NCBI RefSeq assembly: GCF_039555335.1
Contig: NC_092628.1
Location: 67,349,292 to 67,413,291 of the forward strand
Source of the DNA: Amphiura filiformis
Taxonomy: Eukaryota > Echinodermata > Ophiuroidea > Amphilepidida > Amphiuridae
Length of the DNA stretch: 64,000 bases
Direction: 5' to 3'
Part shown: positions 50,560 through 61,500 of the stretch, piece by piece
Position numbering within the stretch: the stretch's first letter is position 1
Layout: each line of letters starts with the position of its first letter
Translations under genes and position numbers: made by a program
Notes under the pieces: generated by a model
Database searches by the model: none
Told to the model about the DNA's origin: nothing
Seen by the model: only the letters and a program-made list of their open reading frames with translations

Positions 50560-52420
50560 CCTTGTAAGATTATTCATTGTTCAAATACTTTGGAAATGAG
50601 ATTGTAATATCTGAGAGCAAAGTTGATGGTAACGTAGACTTACGATATCAAGGTTGTCCATTGGTCAAATACTTTGAGATGAGATTGCAATATCTGAGAG
50701 CAAAGTTGATGGTAACGTAGACTTACCACATCAAGGTTGTCCATTGTTCAGATACTTTGAGATGAGATTGTAATGTCTGATAGCAAAGTTGGTGGTTACG
50801 TAGACCTACCACTCCAATGTTGTCCATTGTGCAAAATACTTTGAGTTGAGATTGTAATATCTAATTGCAAAGTTGATGGTAACGTAGACTTACCATTAAG
50901 GTTGTCCATTGTTGAAATACTTTGTGATGAGATTGTAATATGTATCATAGCAAAGTTAATAGTAACGTAGGCTTACCACATCAAGGTTGTCCGTTGTTTA
51001 AATACTTTGAGACAAGATTGTAACGTCTGATAGCAATGTTGATGCTAACGTAGACTTACCACATCTATATAGGTTGTCCCTGGTTTCAATACTTTGAGTT
51101 CAGATCGTATCTAATAGCACAATTGATGGTAACGCAGATTTTTCACATCAAGGTTGTCCATTGTTTTAATACTTTGAGTTGAGATTGTAATGTCTGATAG
51201 CAAAGTTGGTGGTTACGTAGACCTACCACTCCAATGTTGTCCATTGTGCAAAATACTTTGAGCTGAGATTGTAATATCCGATAGCAAAGTTGATGGTAAC
51301 GTAGACTTACCACATCAAGATTGTCCATTGTTCAAATACTTTGAGTTGAGATTGTAATGTCTGATAGCAAAGTTGGTGGTTACGTAGACCTACCACATCA
51401 AGATTGTCCATTGTTTAAATACTTTGAGTTGAGATTGTAATATCCGATAGCAAAGTTGATGGTAACGTAGACTTACCACATCAAGATTGTCCATTGTTCA
51501 GATACTTTGAGTTGAGATTGTAATGTCTGATAGCAAATTAATGTGGTTACGTAGACCTACCACTCCAATGTTGTCCATTGTGCAAAATACTTTGAGCTGA
51601 GATCCTAATATCTAATTGCAAAGTTGATGGTAACGTAGACTTACTACATCAAGGTTGTCCATTGTTCAAATACTTTGAGATGAAATTGTAATGTCTGATA
51701 GCAAAGTTGGTGATAACGTAGACTTACCACATCAAGGTTGTCCATTGTTCAAATACTTTGAGATGAGATTGTAATATCTAATTGCAAAGTTGATGGTAAC
51801 GTAGACTTACCACATCAAGGTTGTCCATTGTTCAGATACTTTGAGATGAGATTGCAATGTCTGATAGCAAAGTTGATGGTAACATAGACTTACCACATCA
51901 AGGTTGTCCATTGTTCAAATACTTTGAGATGAGATTGTAATATCTGATAGCAAAGTTGGTGATAACGTAGATTTACCACATCAAGGATGTCCATTGTTCA
52001 AATACTTTGAGATGAGATTGTAATATCTGATAGCAAAGTTGATGGTAACATAGACTTACCACATCAAGGTTGTCCATTGTTCAAATACTTTGAGATGAGA
52101 TTGTAATATCTGATAGCAAAGTTGGTGATAACGTAGATTTACCACATCAAGGTTGTCCATTGTTCAAATACTTTGAGATGAGATTGTAATATCTGATAGC
52201 AAAGTTGGTGATAACGTAGATTTACCACATCAAGGTTGTCCATTGTTCAAATACTTTGAGATGAGATTGCAATGTCTGATAGCAAAGTTGGTGATAACGT
52301 AGACTTACCACATCAAGGTTGTCCATTGTTCAGATACTTTGAGATGAGATTATAATGTCTGACAGCAAAGTTGGTGGTTACGTAGACTTACCACATCAAG
52401 TTTGTCCTTTGTTAATTCAA
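50560..52420 (-). repeat. 83-bp satellite, array B (about 22 units)
   Basis: Typical unit: cttaccacatcaaggttgtc, cattgttcaaatactttgag, atgagattgtaatatctgat, agcaaagttgatggtaacgt, ag. Variants with ttggtggttacgtagacctaccactccaatg alternate in the left half, hinting at a higher-order arrangement. Same orientation as region A. Minus-strand donor-like ggtaagtctacg recurs in most units. Confidence 0.9.
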
Positions 52421-53012
52421 GGCAGTATCAGTGACTCGCGAAATCTGAAAATCGACAAAATCATCAAGATTGTTGCATTTTTGTAAAAAGAATAGTTGTG
52501 TTAATATATCCTGCAAGTGATATGACCGAAAACAACCTAATAATGGTAGAATGTCACATTGTGATAAATTTTTGGAGACGTTGTCCGTACTGACATTTGT
52601 GGAATTGAATGACATTTTACATTTATTAACACAGCCGTTTTCTTCTCTCGCCAATGATTTCATATAAAAAGGAAACACCTAATGACAAAATTTTGAGTTA
52701 TCCTTCACTTTTAAGACCGTTTATTATTAAACTCCTTCTGACCTTCCGGGATGAAGGTTGGAGAAATTGTTTTAATTTCGGACCATGCATCAGATAATGA
52801 TGAACCATCTTTCATCAAAGTGATAATTCTTGGATCACATGTCCCGGTGTCTCTAGATGAAAATAGGCCAATTTTGCAGATTTGGGCATTTTTGGCATGA
52901 AACCAAAACCACGTATTTATAGTCGAATACCTTTAATTTCAAACTGATTCTGTTCATGATACTTACACTTCATCGATATCTCAAGGTTCCTCTAGGGTGT
53001 GTAAATTCAGCA
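52421..53012. other. Spacer, no gene seen
   Basis: Unique-looking sequence with an 88-codon minus frame (52412-52678) that has no recognised family, no flanking splice consensus and partial overlap with the satellite. Treated as non-coding. Confidence 0.4.
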
Positions 53013-53190
53013 GACTTGTAACGAGTCATGACTCGAGACTCGACTTTTCAAAAATGGAATGACTCGACTCGGATCTTGACATTTTCCCCATAGAGATTGT
53101 ACAGTGACTCGAGTCATTTGACTCGACTCGAGCAATTGCTAGAAATGACTCGACTCGACCATGAAATGACTTGACTCGTTACAACTCTGG
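53013..53190. mobile_element. Small palindromic element rich in GACTCGA
   Basis: cttgtaacgagtcatgactc at the left pairs with gacttgactcgttacaac at the right. gactcgac/gtcgagtc motifs repeat at least six times inside. About 175 bp and non-coding. Confidence 0.7.
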
Positions 53191-53228
53191 ACTAAATTGT
53201 ACATTGCGCCAAATATATCTCAATTATA

Positions 53229-54050
53229 TGTGACCCGGCAGCACAAATGAGCCGTAAATTCCCTAAATTGTATTCTGAGTTACGGTGTAAAATGTGTACG
53301 AAGGTCGTATTCATCGGTAACTTAAGCTGGCCCGACATCGATCTCATTTTGATAGTGAAAAACTAATCAATTATCCTATTGTTGAAGTGGATAATAAGCT
53401 TCTACCTTAAATGGCTATACACCGATCCGAGAAGCGTTTACTGTATTTGGCCCTCTATTGACGGAACCACAGGTGTACCAGTGCGGGAGATTTAATTTGT
53501 TCAATCAATTCATGATCGTGTATTGAAAATCACTGTTGTGTACAATTCTGTATAGCATACTAAAAAGAAATGGATGGAACCCCCGACCTTGGTACACCGC
53601 AGTTTTACGTCGGGGACACCGCAGTAATGGCCTAGTCGGATTGGTGTATAGAACTTTTAATAGCTCTGGTCTTTGTTTGCTTTTGCTAAATCCTGTTCAA
53701 GTGGTGGGTTACCAGGCATTGTATTTTGTATAGGTATGCATAACCAACAATTAACAATGAGAGAACTTTCTTAAACCTCGTTGACTTGGGGATGATTTGA
53801 AATGACCGCCAATTATGACTGTTTGATATTTATTGCCAGCAATGTGGAAAAACAGACACATGTAGAAACGAAAAAAGCTATAATTTTGTTGAAGGAGCAA
53901 AGTTTAACAAACCATAACCCCGCTTTTGGATATCGTTTGAAGTCAAATGATATACCATTTTTAAGTTTATGATGTTTATTTTTTAAACACGGAATATAAC
54001 AAAATTGACCGGGGGAGGAATTTACGGCTCATTCGCCGTGGACGGTCACA
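53229..54050. mobile_element. MITE with conserved TGTGACC...GGTCACA ends
   Basis: tgtgacccggcagcacaaat and the reverse complement of the right end (tgtgaccgtccacggcgaat) agree at the tip and again through gagccgtaaattcc. TA lies on both sides. 822 bp; a 65-codon frame inside is not recognised. Confidence 0.75.
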
Positions 54051-54814
54051 TATTTCAGTTTATAGCCTGATGATCATATTTCAAGGCAGACAAGAAGAGC
54101 TACTGGTTTTATTATTTCTATGGAGGTAGTTGGTTGCTGATATGATACTTATAAACAAGTTATTGCCCATTTTAGTATCAGAAAAAGCTGGTGCCAGATT
54201 GAGACATGCTCATTTTTGTACTGACAGTCACGTAGAACACGTTACACTGCTCTAATATGGTGACATTGTGACTCCTCTGTTCTGCTTGGTATTCTACATT
54301 GTCGGCAAAACTGAAAATGAAGACTCTGAATCATTGCCGAACAAATTAGTAAGAATCATTTTGAGCTTTGAACCCAAGGTCGAATGTGGGTCCAACAGAA
54401 ATGGCTTAACTAGGCACGCTGAATTTTGATAATGGTGTCAAACTTTTTTAATGAAAGAGCACCTAACTTCTTATTTTTTTTATATAATTTCTAATAGTCA
54501 TTACCTCAAAAAAGGGCTACACAGTAAGAATTCCCGGTATGCCGCTTTACTATTCTACTTTATTGAATTCTACACTGGTTTTGGTCATATATTTTTGATA
54601 ATGTTGATTAATGGTATAATTATGTAACAGTCAAAGAAATAGTATAATAGCCTTCCATAAGAAATATAAAGATCTTCTTCCCTTATTGAATAAATTATAG
54701 ACCCGCTTTCATTGTTGCCCATTAATTACAAGATGTTTGCCCAGAAATGAGCAAATCGCTTAAAGGCGTCTTTGCTCTGATTATTAATCAGCAAATCAAT
54801 CTTGTTTTCTTAAA
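54051..54814. other. Spacer, no gene seen
   Basis: AT-rich sequence without splice-supported frames or clear repeats. Confidence 0.35.
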
Positions 54815-54864
54815 GGGTAAGTCTACGTTAGTATCAACTTTGACTTCATAGTCGTCAATAACAT

Positions 54865-55025
54865 TATCTCCTTGATATTGATAAAGCCTTTGATAGTGTC
54901 AATCATGACTTTTTGTTGCAAGTTTTAAGATATTTTAATTTTGATGATAACTTTATTCATTGGATTAAAAAACTTTATTCTCAAAGGTTATGTTATATCA
55001 CAAAACCCAATGACACGAAAGAAAT
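54865..55025 (+). pseudogene. LINE reverse transcriptase palm fragment
   Basis: The frame from 54871 reads LDIDKAFDSVNHDFLLQVLR then FNFDDNFIHWIKKLYSQ, the RT region with the first catalytic Asp (D-x-x-K-A-F-D) of non-LTR elements. Only about 50 codons remain. It interrupts the first unit of array C, whose start lies at 54815-54850. Confidence 0.8.
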
Positions 55026-55053
55026 TTTCATGATTGCCCGATTTCTCCATATT

Positions 55054-55470
55054 TATAATGAAAGACAAAGATAAAAAGAAGCGTCTGACGTCACTGTCAA
55101 TCAAATTCTCTACGATCCTTGATTGGCTAATAGCGCGTATAAGGAAGGTCGATTCATCTGGCTGGTGCCGATCGGAGAAAAGGAATAGCAGTGAATGGCG
55201 AAAAATACGTACTCTTACAAGGCAAAAAGCAACTGTTCTAGGCATTGTTGACATGGTGCCTTCGCCAAAGAAAGTTTCCTACTATTAAGACCTAACTTTT
55301 GAGATGGTTTGTATGTTTAAAGGTGAAAAATTAACAATAAGACACCGGTTTTACCGCCGTGTTCAGCAACTCATATCATCACGACACTTGTAAACAAACC
55401 GTGCTCGGAGTTTGATTGACAGATGACGTCAGACGCAAACTAGTCTTTTTATCTTTGTCTTTCATTATAA
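55054..55470. mobile_element. MITE with about 40-bp inverted termini
   Basis: tataatgaaagacaaagata at the left is exactly mirrored by tatctttgtctttcattata at the right, and cgtctgacgtca pairs with tgacgtcagacg further in. Ends TATA, consistent with a TA-type target. The two opposite 84-88-codon frames across it are fortuitous. Confidence 0.82.
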
Positions 55471-55485
55471 CTCTGGCTTCACATA

Positions 55486-57890
55486 TACAATCTCATCTCA
55501 AAGTATTCACACAGTGAACATCCTTGATGTGGTAAGTCTACGTTAGTATCAACTTTGACTTCACATGTTACTATCTCATCTCAAAGTATTCACGCAGTGG
55601 ACACCCTTGATGTGGTAAGTCTACGTTAGTATCAACTTTGAGTTCACATGTTACAATCTCATCTCAAAGTATTCACACAGTGGACATCCTTGATGTGGTA
55701 AGTCTACGTTAGTGTCAACTTTGACATCACATGTTACTATCTCATCTCAAAGTATTCACGCAGTGGACACCCTTGATGTGGTAAGTCTACGTTAGTATCA
55801 ACTTTGACTTCACATGTTACTATCTCATCTCAAAGTATTCACACAGTGAACACCCTTGATGTGGTAAGTCTACGTTAGTATCAACTTTGACTTCACATGT
55901 TACAATCTCATCTCAAAGTATTCACACAGTGGACACCCTTGATGTGGTAAGTCTACGTTAGTGTCAACTTTGACATCACATGTTACTATCTCATCTCAAA
56001 GTATTCACGCAGTGGACACCCTTGATGTGGTAAGTCTACGTTAGTGTCAACTTTGACATCACATGTTACAATCTCATCTCAAAGTATTCACACAGTGGAT
56101 ACCCTTGATGTGGTAAGTCTACGTTAGTATCAACTTTGACTTCACATGTTACTATCTCATCTCAAAGTATTCACACAGTGGACACCCTTGATATGGTAAG
56201 TCTACGTTAGTATCAACTTTGAGTTCAAAATGTTACTATCTTATCTCAAAGTATTCACGCAGTGGACACCCTTGATGTGGTAAGTCTACGTTAGTATCAA
56301 CTTTGACTTCACATGTTACTATCTCATCTCAAAGTATTCACACAGTGGACACCCTTGATATGGTAAGTCTACGTTAGTATCAACTTTGAGTTCAAAATGT
56401 TACTATCTCATCTCAAAGTATTCACACAGTGGGCACCCTTGATGTGGTAAGCCTACGTTAGTATCAACTTTGACTTCACATGTTACAATCTCATCTCAAA
56501 GTATTCACACAGTGGACACCCTTGATGTGGTAAGTCTACGTTACTATCAACTTTGACTTCACATGTTACAATCTCATCTCAAAGTATTCACGCAGTGGAC
56601 ACCCTTGATGTGGTAAGTCTACGTTAGTATCAACTTTGACATCACATGTTACTATCTCATCTCAAAGTATTCACGCAGTGGACACCCTTGATGTGGTAAG
56701 TCTACGTTAGTATCAACTTTGATATCACATGTTACTATCTCATCTCAAAGTATTCACGCAGTGGACACCCTTGATGTGGTAAGTCTACGTTAGTATCAAC
56801 TTTGACATCACATGTTACTATCGCATCTCAAAGTATTCACGCATGGGCACCCTTGAAGTAGTAAGTCTACGTTAGTATCAACTTTGACTTCACATGTTAC
56901 TATCTCATCTCAAAGTATTCACACAGTGGACACCCTTGATATGGTAAGTCTACGTTAGTATCAACTTTGAGCTCACATGTTACAATCTCATCTCAAAGTA
57001 TTCACGCAGTGGACACCCTTGATGTGGTAAGTCTACGTTAGTATCAACTTTGACTTCACATGTTACTCTCTCATCTCAAAGTATTCACACAGTGGACACC
57101 CTTGATATGGTAAGTCTACGTTAGTATCAACTTTGAGTTCAAAATGTTACTATCTCATCTCAAAGTATTCACACAGTGGGCACCCTTGATGTGGTAAGCC
57201 TACGTTAGTATCAACTTTGACTTCACATGTTACAATCTCATCTCACCCTTGATGTGGTAAGTCTACGTTAGTATCAACTTTGAGTTCACATGTTACAATC
57301 TCATCTCAAAGTATTCACGCAGTGGACACCCTTGATGTGGTAAGTCTACGTTAGTATCAACTTTGACTTCACATGTTACTATCTCATCTCAAAGTATTCA
57401 CACAGTGGACACCCTTGATATGGTAAGTCTACGTTAGTATCAACTTTGACATCACATGTTACTATCTCGTCTCAAAGTATTCACACAGTGGACACCCTTG
57501 ATGTGGTAAGTCTACGTTAGTATCAACTTTGAGTTCAAAATGTTACTATCTCATCTCAAAGTATTCACACAGTGGGCACCCTTGATGTGGTAAGCCTACG
57601 TTAGTATCAACTTTGACTTCACATGTTACTAGCTCATCTCAAAGTATTCACACAGTGGACACCCTTGATATGGTAAGTCTACGTTATTATCAACTTTGAG
57701 TTCAAAATGTTACTATCTCATCTCAAAGTATTCACACAGTGGACACCCTTGATGTGGTAAGCCTACGTTAGTATCAATTTTGACTTCACATGTTACCAGC
57801 TCATCTCAAAGTATTCACACAGTGGACACCCTTGATGTGGTAAGTCTACGTTAGTATCAACTTTGACTACACTTACAATCGCATCTCAAA
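55486..57890 (+). repeat. 83-bp satellite, array C, inverted relative to A and B (about 28 units)
   Basis: Unit: cttgatgtggtaagtctacg, ttagtatcaactttgacttc, acatgttactatctcatctc, aaagtattcacacagtggac, acc. Spacing is exactly 83 bp (ggtaagt at 55531, 55614, 55697 and on), with one shortened unit near 57241. Relative to array B, the cttgatgtggtaagtctacg and ctcatctcaaagtatt segments are conserved while the middle has diverged. The plus strand carries a consensus donor in nearly every unit. Confidence 0.92.
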
Positions 57891-58593
57891 CTATAAACAC
57901 GATGATAACGTGCATGTAATAATGTCTACGCTGACATCAACCCTGTGATCGGATCTTTCTCTTGTAACGAAATACATCCACGTATTTGTCCACTGGAATT
58001 GAATTAAGACCAATAATGACTTCGCTGTATTTTTAATCCCCTAGTCATCGTCACGCGATATCAAGATTTATCCACAATTAAGCTGAAAATGTAGATCAAT
58101 ACAAATTAATTAATTAATTAATTAATTAATTAATTATAGTAAAGAAGTATCTAAGGCATAAACGAAATACGTGATCAAACTTATCCCGTACAGACATAAA
58201 TTATGGATATCTTTGCCAAGAATCGACAGATTCCTACCTTAATTAGTTCAGATGCTACTAGAGTGAAACCTTTTAGTCTAGCTCTGATTACTATGATTAG
58301 TAAAGCCACGGATATCTCATGGCATTAAAGTATCAATAAAAAGACCTTTTCAGTCTTAATTACTAAACATTAATAATTCAATTCTAATAACGCCAGTACT
58401 CTCATAAAAATAATGAGTGCAGAAGACTCTTTTGGATTTGGAAGTCACGCCACTGTTGCCAAGCATATAGTTACTAATTGACCGCTAGCCGTTCTACAAC
58501 GTCTACTGTTGGTATTTTCTTCAATTATCTGAAGATGTTAATCCAAAATTAATTCAATTACTGCAACACATTCATTGCTCTGATTACCTTACC
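57891..58593. other. Upstream region of the IgGFc-binding-like gene
   Basis: Contains a (ttaa)n microsatellite at 58104-58137. No TATA box or Inr can be assigned with confidence. The promoter and 5' UTR of the next gene should lie here or further left, within or beyond the satellite. Confidence 0.35.
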
Positions 58594-61500
58594 ATGGCTG
58601 GTAAAAGTCTGAACTGGCTATTGGTAATTGTTATTTACGGATACAACGCAATTGGAGCTTTCACTTGTGACATGGGTAAGTTGTAGGGTGTTTTTGATGG
58701 ACAATGTGACGGACCATACAGAATAACTTAGTCTCAGTGTAACAATGAAATCATTGATCAAGAAATCTGATGGAAAGTACTTATTATGGTGCTCCTGGTT
58801 TTGAAGTGAATATCATAATCATCAATTCAATTCTTCACGATGTAATCACAGGGGTATTAGTATTTGAAAAAGGTAATGATCATTTTCAACAATGTAAATG
58901 TGGTTTATTTCACATGTTCCCCTACATGTAAGTTTTTGGGGATTAGGAGAGGAGGAAACGTCCCGAGCACGTTTTTCGAGGGAGGTGATTTTATAACCAA
59001 TGTTATTTGATTCTTGTTAGTTTGCCAAGCAGGATGGCCAGTTATGCCACGTGGGAGCGAAGATAATCCCGGCTTGACCATGGTTGCCCCAGATAAACAT
59101 TTCACATGTAAAGGGCAAGTTACAACATGGCGTTACTTCTGCAAGGCATCCAATCCGTTACGAGCAATAGTATTCAGGCCGGTAGAAGGATCAAACACCC
59201 AATTTCTCATCGTTGGTATCAATGATATACCAGCAGGAGCCATTGGGACAGACGTCACCTATACCGTACCAGAATTTGAACGTATTACAGTTGAAGCAGG
59301 TGACGTAATTGGATGGGCATTTGGTAGTGCAGTTTTGGCATGGAATCTTGGAGAAAGTGTTGTACGTATTGTAGGTGGTAATTTCCATGCTGGGCTAGCA
59401 ACGGATGAAATCATTACAATCGACGGTTCTCAGTCCAATCGTGAATATTCCATCGAAGCCGATGTTGGTGTCCTGGAAGGTAAATATCTAGTATTAATGT
59501 GATTAGGGCCGTTATTATGTCTATCTTGCCGAACATGTTGCCTATAAGATTAAGAAACTCATATAACAGAACCGCAATGCTAAGTGCAAAATGGGTTTGA
59601 ATATTGCAACATTGCGAGGTCGATTTTACCATTGGTGAACAATGGTGCAAGTTAAATTTTAACATTGAAATATACGAGTCAAATGTGACTTGCATTTCAC
59701 ATAATTATCATGTTCATTGTCATCGTAGTCATCGTCGTAATCATCATTAATCAGTTAGCTTTATATTCAACAAGCATTCAATGTAATGATATTGTGAACA
59801 CATATTGCAAGACGATTTGGTCGTCAGAAAGATTATTTTACTTTGGCCTTCCACTTATGTGACAATAGATGAATTCAATGCATTTGTCTGTCTTCCTTTT
59901 TTAAAAGATATCTAAGCCTGATATATGTAATAAGAGAAGAGATCTATTATAGCATTTGTAATTGTTTTTTATTTTTGGCAGGTTTCTGTATTGAGTATGT
60001 ATTTCCGTTACCACGCACATTCATCATAGATGGTAATGTTTATCCTCCACATGTATTCCTCACATCACAATCAACGGACATGATCATCGCTACCATCTAC
60101 ATTCCTGGTTTGAATTTTGAAGAGCAACACACGATTAACTCGGGTGAAAGTAAAGACGTGGTTCTCAGTCGGTTGGTGCTTTTAACGACAAGTGGTATAT
60201 TTGACAAGACAGTCATCATACGTGCTTCAGGTTAAATAGGATTTTCTCAGTTTTCATATTCTAATATTAAGGCGTTACTAATTTTGCTGCGCCAACAATT
60301 GCAAGTGACCAATTTACTTAAACTGCTGAATGGACAATTACTTGTACGTTGAATCGATTGGCAGACAGAAACATCATATTATTTAGGGTTTAGCAAATAC
60401 AGAGTAATATGTATGGAGTTGTAAGTAATACGGGTAGCTTTTATGGAGTTTAAAATAATGGCGGTGTTATCATTGATTCTAATTCCACATTATATAGATG
60501 ACTTTTTCATACGTCCTGTTTAGTCTAAACGGCGATTAGACTAAACAGGACGTATGGAAAACCGAACTGTAATCAATGTCAATGATTGCTTTGTATCTAC
60601 TTATATATAGGTCTTATAACTGTCATCAGTATTGACAACCCTTGGGGTGGTGGTGATGCATTCCAAGTTTTACCAACAACACAACTCGGTACCGAATATT
60701 ACGTACTCACATTACAGCAGTATTTTGGCGGATATCCATCATTCTTCAGTTTTGCAGCTCTATCTGAGAAAACCAGCGTGAATTTTACCACAAAGGCAGG
60801 AGAGTACCATGAGATTGTTTTAAATGCTTATCAAAGCTACCGTTTTGATGGTGCGTTATATGAAGACGTGACAGGGACGTATATACACTCCGACAAACCA
60901 GTTTCAGTAGTCGCTGGGACTTACACCCGTGGTCCAGGGCCGCCGTTTCATTGCTGCGATGACGGAGTTTTAGAGCATATTTCACCTGTCCGGAGCTGGG
61001 GATATAAATTTGTGCTTGCACCTTTTTCTGCGGTGACTTGTGGATATGCCTATCGCATTATCTCGTATGAAAACGCAACCATTATCCTATCACATTTGGA
61101 AGGTAGGAAACATAATATTGTCCATATTTCATTTAGGAAAGTATATAGAACCACACAAAACAGGGTTGAGTTGGGTGCTTGGATTTATTGGCGCTATACC
61201 GGTTGCCAGTAAGAACTAAGTCGAATCAAACCAACTGTACGTAATTTCGTCTGGGAACGGTCGGAGCTCGAACCCAGGCGGGACATCAGTGTTGCGAAGC
61301 AATTATAGACCCGCTACACTAACCCGCTCCCCCGGATGGGGCCAGGTGAAATAACAGAATTGTCATGATATATAAACACATACATAAACCATGTTTATTT
61401 TGGTTACTTTTCAGAACCAATTCAGCTTGAAGCAGGTGGTATTTATCATGGGGATATCACATCCAGTGTAATGATCATGATTTCTTCTACCAAGCCCATT

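Noticed and set aside
55034-55288. Overlapping 84- and 88-codon frames on opposite strands
   Set aside because: Both fall within a MITE defined by exact inverted ends, so they are by-products of the element.
42990-57890. CRISPR-like array or coding tandem repeat
   Set aside because: Units are contiguous 83-mers without unique spacers, in animal DNA; 83 is not a multiple of three, so no repeat protein is encoded.
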